Shown here: piece by piece, positions 25,717 to 34,677 of the stretch
Layout: each line of letters opens with the position of its first letter
Numbering within the stretch: the first letter of the stretch is position 1
Assembly: GCF_043099315.1 (NCBI RefSeq)
Contig: NZ_CP170746.1
DNA: 64,000 nucleotides
Source: Chlorogloeopsis fritschii
GTDB lineage: Bacteria; Cyanobacteriota; Cyanobacteriia; Cyanobacteriales; Nostocaceae
Strand: one strand, 5' to 3'
Program-made: the position numbers and the translations under genes
Notes under the pieces: model-generated
The model's input: the letters and a program-made list of their open reading frames with translations, nothing else
Told to the model about the DNA's origin: nothing
The model's database searches: none

Positions 25717-26907
25717 TTAATTAAAGGAAAATTTTAGCAAAGAAAAATCATCTTTTAGATTGTGTTGTTGGCTTAATACCATAATATGTTCTAAAACTTG
25801 TTTGAGATGGCAGTTATTGACATTGGTATATTTGATTAGTAAATTAATCAAAGCATCAACTCCCCAAATTTTACCATCTGGCTGATTAATTTCGTAAGCT
25901 CCATCGCTAAAGATGTAGAGAGTGCTATCTTTTTCAATATCAAATACAGCATCCTCAAAGTGAATGTCAGGTAAAAAGCCTATTGGCAAATCTAAAGAGC
26001 TTAGTTGTTTAACTTGAAAGTTGGTTGTAGATTTACTAGATAGAAGTAAAGCTGGAGGATGTCCGGCACTAGCGTAAACAAGTTTACGTTTGAGGCGGTG
26101 ATAAACTCCATACCAGATTGTAAAGTATTTATCACCGTGGTTTTTCATTTGAAAGGCATGATTAAGTGCTTTGAGAACTTCACTAGGTTGGTAAAAGTTA
26201 GTGTTGGTTAGGGATTGCGATCGCAAAATATTCAATACAGATACAGATAATAAGGCAGCACCCACCCCATGCCCTGATACATCTAACAAATAAATTGCTA
26301 AATGCTCGTCATCAAGCCAGTAGTAATCGAAGCAATCACCCCCTAACTGTGCTGAGGGAACAAACAGTGCTTCTGTAGTTACTGTTCCTGTAAGTGGTGA
26401 AGGTAGAAGCGATCGCACATAATCAGCCGCCTCAGCCAATTCTGCTTCTAAAATTTGCTTTTGGGTTTGCAAGTTCTGGTTGAGTATTTCTAAAGCTTGT
26501 TTTTGGCTTTGTAAATCTTGATTTAGTTGATATAACCTTAATCCTGCTCTTACTCGTGCTTTTAATTCACCCATTTCTATTGGCTTAGAAACAAACTCAT
26601 CTGCTCCTGCATCCAGCCCTTTCACTCTGTCTTCCTCTTCACCTGGAGCCGCACCTTTAGCAGTCAGCAGAATAAAAAAAGTAGTAGCTAGCTCTGGATC
26701 TGCCTTAATTTGGCGACATACTTCTAATCCATCCAATTGTGACATAATCCAATCACAGATAATTAAAGCTGGACGTAGTGATCGTGCTTTTGCAATTCCT
26801 TCCTCTCCATTACTAGCAACAGCAGTTTCATAACCCTGTTTTTGAAGTGTTCTATGTAATGCTGCTCGTACAATTGGGTCATCATCAATAACTAAAATTT
26901 TTACCAT
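25717..26907 (-). CDS. Response regulator fused to PP2C (SpoIIE/RsbU) phosphatase
   Basis: This 396-residue protein has a receiver domain at 1-125 (acidic pair IDDDP, phosphoacceptor D in ICDWIMSQLDG, lysine in FVSKPIE). A coiled-coil linker of about 30 residues follows (QKQALEILNQNLQTQKQ). The C-terminal PP2C domain has metal-binding aspartates in GGDCFDYYW, LDVSGHGVGAAL and SDGAYE, plus the final DDFSLL. It would dephosphorylate the STAS antagonist when its receiver is phosphorylated. It is convergent with the STAS gene (five bases between stops), an unusual arrangement for partners. Confidence 0.92.
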   Translation of the reverse strand: MVKILVIDDDPIVRAALHRTLQKQGYETAVASNGEEGIAKARSLRPALIICDWIMSQLDGLEVCRQIKADPELATTFFILLTAKGAAPGEEEDRVKGLDAGADEFVSKPIEMGELKARVRAGLRLYQLNQDLQSQKQALEILNQNLQTQKQILEAELAEAADYVRSLLPSPLTGTVTTEALFVPSAQLGGDCFDYYWLDDEHLAIYLLDVSGHGVGAALLSVSVLNILRSQSLTNTNFYQPSEVLKALNHAFQMKNHGDKYFTIWYGVYHRLKRKLVYASAGHPPALLLSSKSTTNFQVKQLSSLDLPIGFLPDIHFEDAVFDIEKDSTLYIFSDGAYEINQPDGKIWGVDALINLLIKYTNVNNCHLKQVLEHIMVLSQQHNLKDDFSLLKFSFN

Positions 26908-27050
26908 ACAAGAAGTATTAAAGACTGATAATTCAATAATCTATTAATTTCAAATTACATATAATTTACTGGCAAATGTATAGTAAAAATACGTAAATTA
27001 AATAGATAATTTTGAAATATAATAAAACTAAATTTTTGATTTTTAAGCAA

Positions 27051-27467
27051 ATGGATAAGCAAATTTCTTTGAAAATCACTACAGACATTACAAATTTGCC
27101 TGATGTTCTATCTTGGTTTGAGCAAATCAATCAGCCACCCATAGCTAGACAAGAAATTTGGTGGAAATGTCAAACTATACTCATTGAAGGTTTTACTAAT
27201 ATTGTGGAACACGCCCACAAAACTTTATCAGAAGAAACCCCTATTAATATAGAAGCTTTTCGTTCTGACAAATTTATAGAAATACGTATATTTTCTCAAG
27301 GTGAACCTTTCAATATAGAACAAAAATTGCAAGAAATAGCTGAATTTGAGGAGAATCATCAGGAGCGTGGACGTGGTTTAAAAATCATGTCAATATTAGC
27401 TGACAAATTAAGTTATGAGCAGGTATCAGAAAATTGCTACTGTTTATTTATGAGTAAAACTTATTAA
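27051..27467 (+). CDS. Anti-sigma factor-type HATPase (RsbW-like)
   Basis: The 138 residues form a stand-alone GHKL kinase-fold domain with the N-box LIEGFTNIVEHAHK and the G-box RGRGLKIM. Such proteins phosphorylate a STAS antagonist and sequester sigma factors or other targets. The ATG at 27051 (MDKQISLKITTDITNLPDV) fits the family. The TTG at 27012 adds an AT-rich leader. It is divergent from the phosphatase gene, and a hairpin (27509-27528) separates it from the downstream kinase. Confidence 0.88.
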   Translation: MDKQISLKITTDITNLPDVLSWFEQINQPPIARQEIWWKCQTILIEGFTNIVEHAHKTLSEETPINIEAFRSDKFIEIRIFSQGEPFNIEQKLQEIAEFEENHQERGRGLKIMSILADKLSYEQVSENCYCLFMSKTY

Positions 27468-27508
27468 GATTAAGTTAAAAAGTAAAAATTTAAAAATATA
27501 AAAATATA

Positions 27509-27528
27509 CCCGTAAATGTGTTTACGGG
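27509..27528 (+). terminator. Hairpin after the anti-sigma gene
   Basis: CCCGTAAA (27509-27516) and TTTACGGG (27521-27528) form a perfect stem with a TGTG loop. The T-rich stretch only comes 17 bases later, so termination is possible but not certain. Confidence 0.45.
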
Positions 27529-27566
27529 CTAATTAAAATTACTTTTTTGATAGATAAAGCTTAAAG

Positions 27567-30500
27567 ATGACAGTACCATTACCTAATAATGAAGCACAGA
27601 GAATTGAGGCACTTTTAGAGTATAAAGTCCTAGATACTCCATCTGAAGCAGCATTTGATGATCTCACACGTTTAGCATCGTATATTTGTGGAACTCCTAT
27701 TGCTTTAGTCAGTTTAGTTGATCAAAATCGTCAATGGTTCAAGTCAAAAGTCGGGCTGGATGCGCTAGAAACACCCAGAGACGTGGCGTTTTGCGCCCAT
27801 GCTATTCTCCAATCTGACGTTTTTACTGTACCTGATGCTACAGCTGACGAAAGGTTTGCGACAAATCCATTAGTTACCTCCGATCCTAATATTTGCTTTT
27901 ATGCTGGTGTACCCCTAACTAACCCTGAAGGCTATGCTTTAGGAACACTTTGCGTTATTGACTACGTACCTAGAAACCTGACTTCTGAGCAGGTTGATGC
28001 CTTAAAAATTCTAGGTCGCCAAGTTATTAAACAAATGGAATTGCGGCGCAATTTAGCAAATTTGGTACTCGTAACTAATCGACGCAAACAGGTAGAAAAG
28101 ATACGCAAGCATTTTTTTAAAAGGGTTGCTGGTGGCTTTGGATTAGCATCGTTAATTTTGTTAATAATTGGCTTAGTTTCTTATCACAGTACAATAGTTT
28201 TAATTAATAGCAGTAATCAAGTTAAAAAAACTCAAGAGACAATCAATTCTTTAGAAGCACTGTTATCACATATAAAAGATGCTGAAACTGGACAACGTGG
28301 TTACATTTTGACTGGACAAGAACTTTATCTTAAACCGTATCAGGCAGCACTTGCAGAAGTGGAGCAAGACCTTAAAAATCTGAGAAATTTAACAGCTGAT
28401 AAATCTCAACAACAACATATAGATGTACTCAAACCTCTATTAGCTGCTAAACTTAGTGAACTCAAGGAAACTATTGAGTTACGTCAGCACAAAGGATTTG
28501 ATGCAGCATTGCAAGTAATCCTGACAAATCGGGGAAAGAACCTTATGGATGATATCCGCAAGGTAATTTATGATGTGGAACAAAAGCAAAGAGAGCGACT
28601 GCAACAGCAATTACAGATTGTCAAAGCTAATGCAAATAATACTATTTTGATCGTAGCGATCGCTATCTGCTCAAGTTTCATCATTCTAGCTGTAATTTAC
28701 TATTTAATTTATCGTGAATTCACTCAGCGAAAGACTGTAGAAGATACACTTCATGAGGAGCGTAATTTTATCTCAGCAGTGCTAGATACCGTTAGCGCTT
28801 TAGTAATAGTTCTGAATCCACAAGGACAAATTGTTCGCTTTAATCAAGCTTGTGAGCAAATTACTGGTTACTCATTCGATGAAGTCAGGGATAGATATTT
28901 TTGGAATTTGTTTTTAGTTCCTGAAGAAGTGGAGCCAGTCAAAGCAGTTTTTGAGCAGTTAAGAGCAGGTAACATTACTTTAAACTCTCACAACTATGAA
29001 AACTATTGGAGAACTAAAGATAGTAGTCTGCGGTTAATTTCCTGGTCAAATACGGTTCTTCAAGACTACGAAGGTTCAGTAGAATATATTATTGGTACAG
29101 GCATTGATATTACAGAGCGCAAGCGTGCAGAACAACATTTAACTGCGCAATACGTAATCACCCGCATTTTAGCAGAGTCTACTACAGTCGCCGAAGCTAC
29201 TCCCCAAATTCTGCAAGCAATTTGTGAGAGCTTGGGATGGGATGTTAGTGAAATGTGGCTGGTAAATCAGCAGACAGATATACTAAGTTTTTCTCAACTG
29301 TGGCATCAACCATGTTTGGATGTAGAAGAGTTCAAAACATTGAGTCAGAAAATAACATTTGCGCCAGAGATGGGATTGCCTGGTAGAGTTTGGAGCAGTA
29401 ATGAACCTATTTGGCTGGTTGATGTTGCTAACGATGTCAGCTTTTTGCGCAGCAGGGTTGCGGCAGAAGTTGGGCTGCATGGCGCTTTTGGTTTTCCGCT
29501 TCGTAACGGGCAGAAAATTCTGGGTGTGATTACTTGTTTTAGCCAAAAAATCCAGCAATACGACCAAGATTTGGCAAAAATCATGAATTCCATAGGCCAA
29601 CAAGTGGGGCAGTTTATTCAACGTAAGCAATCAGAAGAAGAACTGCAACGCCAAAACTGGCGATCGCAATTATTAGCTGATGTAACACTAAAAATTCGTG
29701 AGTCTTTACAAATCGAAGAAATTCTCGAAACTAGTGTTAAAGAGGTACAAAAGCTACTTCAAGCAGATCGGGTATTAATTTTACGCCTAGAATTAGATGG
29801 TTCTGTAACTGCTGTTCAAGAAGCCCTAATTCCTGGCTTTCCCAAGATTAAGGGAGAAAAAATTATTGACCCTTGTTTTGCACAGAGTTATCTTCAGAAA
29901 TACCGCGAGGGGCAAGTTAGTACGATCGCAAACATTGAGCAGGCTAATATACAAGCTTGTCATGTCGAATTACTACAAAAATTTGCTGTCAAAGCTAATC
30001 TTGTTGTTCCCCTGATTCTTAAAGATGAACTCTGGGGATTGTTAATTGCTCATCAATGCAACCAACCACGCCAGTGGATTAACTGGGAAATAGAACTTTT
30101 TCGAGCGTTAGCAAATCAAATAGGTATTGCTTTAGCTCAAGCCAAATTGCTAGAAGCAGAAATTTTGCAACGACAAGAACTAGAACTTGCCCGCCGTCAA
30201 GCAGAGTTAGCGTCTCAAGCCAAAAGTGCTTTTTTAGCTAATATGAGTCATGAAATTCGTACTCCCATGAATGCTGTCTTAGGGATGACTGGCTTGATGT
30301 TAGAAACTCCCCTCAATGAGGAACAGCGGGACTTTATGAAGACAATTCGCATTAGCGGTGATGCTCTTTTAAGTCTGATTAACGAAATTTTGGATTTATC
30401 TAAACTTGAATCTGGGGAAATGGCTTTAGAAACTCTCAATTTTGATTTATCTATCTGTGTAGAAGAGGTATTAGATTTATTAGCTCCCCAAGCTCATAAA

Positions 30501-32192
30501 AAAGGCTTAGAAATTGCAGCTTTGGTTTATCCTAATGTCCCCACCCACCTGCAAGGAGATGCTAGCCGCCTGCGACAAATTTTAATGAATTTAATTGGTA
30601 ATGCTATTAAATTCACCAGTACAGGAGAGGTAGTAGTGCAAGTAGAATTGCGATCGCAAACTGCCACTACAGCCAATATTTACTTTACTGTTACAGATAC
30701 TGGACTTGGTATCATCACCGAAGATCAACGTAAACTGTTTACTCCATTTACCCAGGTGGATGCTTCTACTACTCGTAAGTATGGTGGCACTGGTTTAGGA
30801 TTAGCTATCTGCAAACAATTAGTAACTTTGATGGGGGGAGAAGTTGGGGTAGAGAGTCAGTTAGGCGAAGGCTCTAAGTTTTGGTTTGAGATTCCTTTTG
30901 CCAAGCAACTCCAGTTTTTTACTAGGATAGATGAGTGTGGAATACTGAGCGATCGCCGCCTTTTGGTGGTTGATGACAATGCGACTAATGGCAAGATTAT
31001 TTACCATCAAGCTATCCGTTGGGGAATGCAGATAGATCAAGCTCATAGTGCTGAAACTGCCTTGAGCATTATGATGGCAGCTTGTCAGCAAAACAAGCCT
31101 TATGATGTCGTCTTAATTGATATGCAGATGCCCCAAACAGATGGTTTGGAATTGGGAGAACAAATTAAGGCTAATTTTGCTATTGCCCAAACACCTTTAA
31201 TTATGCTCACTTCTACTAATCAACGAGAAGAAGTACATCAAGCGTTGAAAATAGGATTTGCTGCTTATTTAGTTAAACCTGTTAAGGCATCTCGACTCCT
31301 CGATACCATTATGAATGTTTTAGGAACTAAAGATGAACTGCTACAAGAGGAGTTAAAAGTTATGAGTCAGGATTTAGAAATGAAAAATGTAGACACAAAA
31401 CCCGATCGGCTTGTAACTGGCTCTCATAAATTAAGAATATTACTAGCTGAAGATAATTTAGTTAATCAAAAAGTAGCCTTGAAGCAACTTCAAAGTCTTG
31501 GTTACCATGCTGATGTCGCTGCTAATGGGCAAGAAGTTTTGCAACTATTAGAAATAATTCCTTACGATTTAATTTTGATGGATTGTCAAATGCCAGTTCT
31601 CGATGGTTTGGAAACTACAAAAGAAATTCATCGTCGGCAAGAGAACTTCTTTGCTAATCATCGTCGTCCTGTCGTGATTGCAATGACTGCTAATGCAATG
31701 AAAGAAGATAGACAAATGTGTTTAGATGCAGGAATGAACGACTATTTAAGTAAGCCTGTTATGAAAGAAAATTTAGTGACAGTATTAGAACATTGGAGCC
31801 AGTTTTTACAAGCACAACGAGAGGTAATTACTTTAGGAAATACAGTTTCTACAATAGAAAATCTCCCAATTGATTGGAAACACTTGCATCAAATTTCAGA
31901 AAATGATGCTGATTTTGAAATGGAATTATTACAATTATTGGTTGAAGATATTGAACCTCGTTTAGAGTTAATTAAAGTGGCGATTGCTGCTAGTAAGTTT
32001 CAGCAATTGATTCAAGAAGCTCATCATATTAAAGGTGCTAGTGCTAATATAGGAGCTACAACGATATCTCTAGCTGCTGATAAGTTAGAACAATTAGCTT
32101 ACAAGCAAGAGCGTAGAGGCACTAGTGAATTAATCGCAGAGATAGAAGAAGTTTTTAAACACATTCAAAGCTTTGTAAGAGGCTGTTTGTAG
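27567..32192 (+). CDS. Hybrid histidine kinase with GAF, CHASE3, PAS, two receivers and HPt
   Basis: The protein has 1541 residues. In order it holds a GAF domain (about 10-165), membrane helices bracketing a CHASE3 domain (about 188-385, DAETGQRGYILTGQ), a PAS domain (about 395-520), two GAF domains (about 525-690 and 700-880), and a HisKA with the phosphorylated histidine in NMSHEIRTPMN. These are followed by an HATPase (NLIGNAIKFT, TDTGLGI, GTGLGL), a receiver (VVDDNATN, LIDMQMP, LVKPVK), a second receiver (AEDNLVN, LMDCQMPVLDG, SKPVMK) and an HPt domain with AHHIKGASANIGA. The full phosphorelay is therefore in one chain. It could feed the neighbouring receiver-phosphatase through its HPt, but that is inference. 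The ATG start is clear. Confidence 0.95.
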   Translation: MTVPLPNNEAQRIEALLEYKVLDTPSEAAFDDLTRLASYICGTPIALVSLVDQNRQWFKSKVGLDALETPRDVAFCAHAILQSDVFTVPDATADERFATNPLVTSDPNICFYAGVPLTNPEGYALGTLCVIDYVPRNLTSEQVDALKILGRQVIKQMELRRNLANLVLVTNRRKQVEKIRKHFFKRVAGGFGLASLILLIIGLVSYHSTIVLINSSNQVKKTQETINSLEALLSHIKDAETGQRGYILTGQELYLKPYQAALAEVEQDLKNLRNLTADKSQQQHIDVLKPLLAAKLSELKETIELRQHKGFDAALQVILTNRGKNLMDDIRKVIYDVEQKQRERLQQQLQIVKANANNTILIVAIAICSSFIILAVIYYLIYREFTQRKTVEDTLHEERNFISAVLDTVSALVIVLNPQGQIVRFNQACEQITGYSFDEVRDRYFWNLFLVPEEVEPVKAVFEQLRAGNITLNSHNYENYWRTKDSSLRLISWSNTVLQDYEGSVEYIIGTGIDITERKRAEQHLTAQYVITRILAESTTVAEATPQILQAICESLGWDVSEMWLVNQQTDILSFSQLWHQPCLDVEEFKTLSQKITFAPEMGLPGRVWSSNEPIWLVDVANDVSFLRSRVAAEVGLHGAFGFPLRNGQKILGVITCFSQKIQQYDQDLAKIMNSIGQQVGQFIQRKQSEEELQRQNWRSQLLADVTLKIRESLQIEEILETSVKEVQKLLQADRVLILRLELDGSVTAVQEALIPGFPKIKGEKIIDPCFAQSYLQKYREGQVSTIANIEQANIQACHVELLQKFAVKANLVVPLILKDELWGLLIAHQCNQPRQWINWEIELFRALANQIGIALAQAKLLEAEILQRQELELARRQAELASQAKSAFLANMSHEIRTPMNAVLGMTGLMLETPLNEEQRDFMKTIRISGDALLSLINEILDLSKLESGEMALETLNFDLSICVEEVLDLLAPQAHKKGLEIAALVYPNVPTHLQGDASRLRQILMNLIGNAIKFTSTGEVVVQVELRSQTATTANIYFTVTDTGLGIITEDQRKLFTPFTQVDASTTRKYGGTGLGLAICKQLVTLMGGEVGVESQLGEGSKFWFEIPFAKQLQFFTRIDECGILSDRRLLVVDDNATNGKIIYHQAIRWGMQIDQAHSAETALSIMMAACQQNKPYDVVLIDMQMPQTDGLELGEQIKANFAIAQTPLIMLTSTNQREEVHQALKIGFAAYLVKPVKASRLLDTIMNVLGTKDELLQEELKVMSQDLEMKNVDTKPDRLVTGSHKLRILLAEDNLVNQKVALKQLQSLGYHADVAANGQEVLQLLEIIPYDLILMDCQMPVLDGLETTKEIHRRQENFFANHRRPVVIAMTANAMKEDRQMCLDAGMNDYLSKPVMKENLVTVLEHWSQFLQAQREVITLGNTVSTIENLPIDWKHLHQISENDADFEMELLQLLVEDIEPRLELIKVAIAASKFQQLIQEAHHIKGASANIGATTISLAADKLEQLAYKQERRGTSELIAEIEEVFKHIQSFVRGCL

Positions 32193-32257
32193 ATGAGGTT
32201 ATCGCCTGATTTTTTTCTACTCACATTTATTTAGAGACAACCACTAACTAATAACTA

Positions 32258-32554
32258 CTAACAATACCAGCTATCTCCATCGGTATTTGGTTTTCCTATA
32301 ATTTTGATATTGAGAGATTCTAAGTAAATTAGAGCAAGAGAAATTTGTGATAATTCTCCCTTGAGTTCAATGTCAAAACATCCCTCGCCGCCTGTATTTT
32401 TCCCCAAATTTGCCCCTGTAATATTGACAACCAAATTATGTCTGGAAATGAGTTGAGAAATCACAGGTTGGTGCTGGTAGGTTGTTGGAATGTTCAAGCG
32501 CAGACGAATTTGAGTTTTATTGTTTATTTCTGCGGTGGATGGTAATAAAGACAT
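32258..32554 (-). CDS. Stand-alone NIL-domain protein
   Basis: The 98 residues form one NIL domain, the ferredoxin-like fold found at the C terminus of methionine-transporter ATPases, where it binds the regulatory ligand. The repeated family pattern here is QPVISQLISRHNLVVNITGANLG...GCFDIELKG. It is the last of three NIL genes on this strand, next to a sulfate transporter. The role is probably ligand sensing in sulfur uptake, which is inferred from context only. Confidence 0.82.
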   Translation of the reverse strand: MSLLPSTAEINNKTQIRLRLNIPTTYQHQPVISQLISRHNLVVNITGANLGKNTGGEGCFDIELKGELSQISLALIYLESLNIKIIGKPNTDGDSWYC

Positions 32555-32620
32555 TCTAGTTTTTGTGTGAGTTTACTAATATTTAATGCTGTTATTTCAA
32601 AAATAAATTTGTAAAATAAG

Positions 32621-32668
32621 AGAGCCAGAGGCTCTAGTTCTCGTTACCAGGTTGAACCTGGTAACGAG
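32621..32668. repeat. Palindromic repeat cluster between NIL genes
   Basis: AGAGCC-AGA-GGCTCT (32621-32635) is followed by CTCGTTACCAGGTT-G-AACCTGGTAACGAG (32640-32668), a perfect stem of 14 bases. A further GAGGC/GCCTC pair follows near 32675-32687. It looks like a compound dispersed repeat and may also attenuate transcription between the two NIL genes. Confidence 0.65.
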
Positions 32669-32695
32669 GATTTCGAGGCTTTGCCTCCGGGCTAT

Positions 32696-33298
32696 TTATA
32701 AAAAATTTTGTAGGTAACTCCAGCTAGAAAAAAGTTGCTCCGATCTACCCCACAGTTCTATATCAAACCAACCATCATCTTGAACATCTGGTTTTAATAG
32801 CGCACCCGTAATATTTACTGTGACTCCATAGCTAGAAACTAACTCAGAAATTACAGGTTTGTGGTAGTGGTTTTTCGAGATGCACAGTTGCAAACGCAGT
32901 CGATTGGTTTGATTGTTGGAAATTTGGGGGTAGATTTGGGTTCCCCATTCGCTTGTGATTGCTGTAGGTTCACCCGTGGCGAGATTGCTGTCTGAAATTG
33001 GGAAAGAGTATGAGTCTTGATTTGGCTGTATGCTACCCGCGATCGCTACTTGCATCAAATCCACACCTAATCCTTGCAGGTAAGAAAGGCTATTTACTAC
33101 TTGTTCTGGCTTACCTTGGAGTTCTAAGTCAAACCAGCCACAATGTTTTTCACCTGCTGCCAGAGATGCTGCTTTGATATTGACTGTTAAGTTGTAGCGA
33201 GATATCAATCGAGAAATTACTGGTTGTCTGTAGTAGTGCTGGGGCACTCGAATGCGGATATGGATTGGAGCTATTTTCGCAGATTTAAAGTTAGTCAT
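32696..33298 (-). CDS. Tandem NIL-domain protein
   Basis: The 200 residues hold two NIL domains joined by a linker of about 60 residues. The first has QPVISRLISRYNLTVNIKAASLA and WFDLELQGKPEQV, and the second KPVISELVSSYGVTVNITGALLK and WFDIELWGRSEQL. The ATG at 33298 (MTNFKSAKIAPIHIRIRV) is preferred over an upstream start at 33361. The two domains may form an intramolecular dimer like the dimeric NIL domains of methionine transporters. It lies between the two single-domain NIL genes. Confidence 0.8.
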   Translation of the reverse strand: MTNFKSAKIAPIHIRIRVPQHYYRQPVISRLISRYNLTVNIKAASLAAGEKHCGWFDLELQGKPEQVVNSLSYLQGLGVDLMQVAIAGSIQPNQDSYSFPISDSNLATGEPTAITSEWGTQIYPQISNNQTNRLRLQLCISKNHYHKPVISELVSSYGVTVNITGALLKPDVQDDGWFDIELWGRSEQLFSSWSYLQNFL

Positions 33299-33357
33299 AG
33301 TATCGACTGAATAATTACAGTTGATATCATGTCCGACAAAACACTTATGATTACATC

Positions 33358-33433
33358 TCACGCAGAGGAGCCAGTGCGCCCTTGCGGGTTAAGCGCGTTG
33401 TAGCAACTGGCGTCGCGCAGAGGCGCAGAGAGT
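33358..33433. repeat. Dispersed repeat fragment between NIL genes
   Basis: The sequence begins CTCACGCAGAGGAGCCAGTG and continues through GCGGGTTAAGCGCG to GTCGCGCAGAGGCGCAGAG. It is much more GC-rich than its surroundings, and its two ends carry related CGCAGAGG motifs. Similar wording recurs near 35600-35740 and 52720, so it is a dispersed cyanobacterial repeat rather than a gene. Confidence 0.5.
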
Positions 33434-33490
33434 TTTCATGAGTGTTTATGATAACTAATTAGACGGACTTAATATGACTTATAACCAGCT

Positions 33491-33757
33491 TTACCAAATA
33501 CCCACGTTGGTTCCATCCCAAATTTCCAATTCCAAGTCTTTAAGATAAGTTAGCCCATTCTGAATTTGTTGATTGGTTCCTTGTAAATCCAGATCAAACC
33601 AACCATCACCAACAGCATTAGCACCGAGAATGGCAGCTGCAATGTTAACAGTCAAACCAAAGTCGGATACTAGGCGAGAAATCACAGGTTCTTGATGATA
33701 GTCTCTCGGAATTCTAATGCGAATTCGCTTATGAGTGAGCTGATTATTAATAGCCAT
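33491..33757 (-). CDS. Stand-alone NIL-domain protein next to cysW
   Basis: The 88 residues form a single NIL domain with EPVISRLVSDFGLTVNIAAAILG and GWFDLDLQGTNQQI. It begins 24 bases after the cysW stop in the same direction and so is probably the last gene of the sulfate transporter operon. A ligand-sensing or accessory role for the transporter is inferred. The NIL fold itself is clear from the repeated pattern shared with its two neighbours. Confidence 0.85.
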   Translation of the reverse strand: MAINNQLTHKRIRIRIPRDYHQEPVISRLVSDFGLTVNIAAAILGANAVGDGWFDLDLQGTNQQIQNGLTYLKDLELEIWDGTNVGIW

Positions 33758-33780
33758 ATCCGAACCAACTCCTTAAATTA

Positions 33781-34677
33781 CTATTCTGCTTTTGATTTAG
33801 CGCCTGTTTTCCGTTCCAAAATCTCCTTCAACACCAAAGTCACTACAGCTAGCAACGCTAATAGTACGGCGGCTGAATAAGCTGCTTCCGTTTCATATTG
33901 TTTGTAAGCATCCTCCACAAACAAAGGTAAACTCTGAGTTTTACCAGCTATGTTTCCAGAGACTACCGAAACCGCACCAAATTCGCCCATTGCTCTGGCA
34001 TTAGTTAAAAGTAAGCCATAGAGCAAACCCCAACGGATATTCGGTAAGGTGACGCGCCAAAATACCTGCCAACCATTTGCACCCAGAGTTTCGGCTGCTT
34101 CTTCTTGATCGTTTCCTAACTCCTCTAACACCGGAATAACTTCACGGGCGACAAAGGGCATACTCACAAACGCTGTAGCCAGAACCATCCCAGGAAAGGC
34201 AAAAATAATTTTGATATCATGCGCTTGCAGCCATTCCCCAAACCAGCCATTTCGCCCGTAAAGCAGTACAAGCATTAATCCAGCAACGACGGGTGAAATA
34301 GAAAAAGGTAAGTCAATGATACTTAAAAGCAAAGTTCGCCCAGGAAAATTGTGACGAGCGATCGCCCAAGCTGCACACAAACCAAATACTGTATTCAAGG
34401 GTACAGCAATCAAAGCCAGCAAGAGCGTTAGTTTCGCTGCACTCAAAAAATTTGAGTCGGTGAGGTTAGAAAGAAATGGCCCAATTCCATTTTTAAAAGC
34501 TTGAAAAAAGACGTTGAGAGCAGGGATATATAGCACTAATGCTAAATATGCCAGCGCTACCCCAGTTAAAATTACAGGAATAAAACTCTTTGCCTTGGCT
34601 GGTTTTTGATTGTTTGGTTTGCCTGTAGTTGTATGAAATTGAGGTTGGGGAAAGGAGGCTTCGTCATTTAGTGTCAT
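33781..34677 (-). CDS. cysW: Sulfate ABC transporter permease CysW
   Basis: This is one of the two channel subunits for sulfate or thiosulfate import. It has 298 residues, six membrane helices and the permease EAA loop (EEAAETLGANGWQVF, about 190-205) that contacts the ATPase. A polar N-terminal extension of about 30 residues is present. Its start overlaps the cysT 3' end by 14 bases, indicating translational coupling. The ATPase gene cysA, often next in such clusters, is missing here; a NIL gene occupies its place. Confidence 0.93.
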   Translation of the reverse strand: MTLNDEASFPQPQFHTTTGKPNNQKPAKAKSFIPVILTGVALAYLALVLYIPALNVFFQAFKNGIGPFLSNLTDSNFLSAAKLTLLLALIAVPLNTVFGLCAAWAIARHNFPGRTLLLSIIDLPFSISPVVAGLMLVLLYGRNGWFGEWLQAHDIKIIFAFPGMVLATAFVSMPFVAREVIPVLEELGNDQEEAAETLGANGWQVFWRVTLPNIRWGLLYGLLLTNARAMGEFGAVSVVSGNIAGKTQSLPLFVEDAYKQYETEAAYSAAVLLALLAVVTLVLKEILERKTGAKSKAE

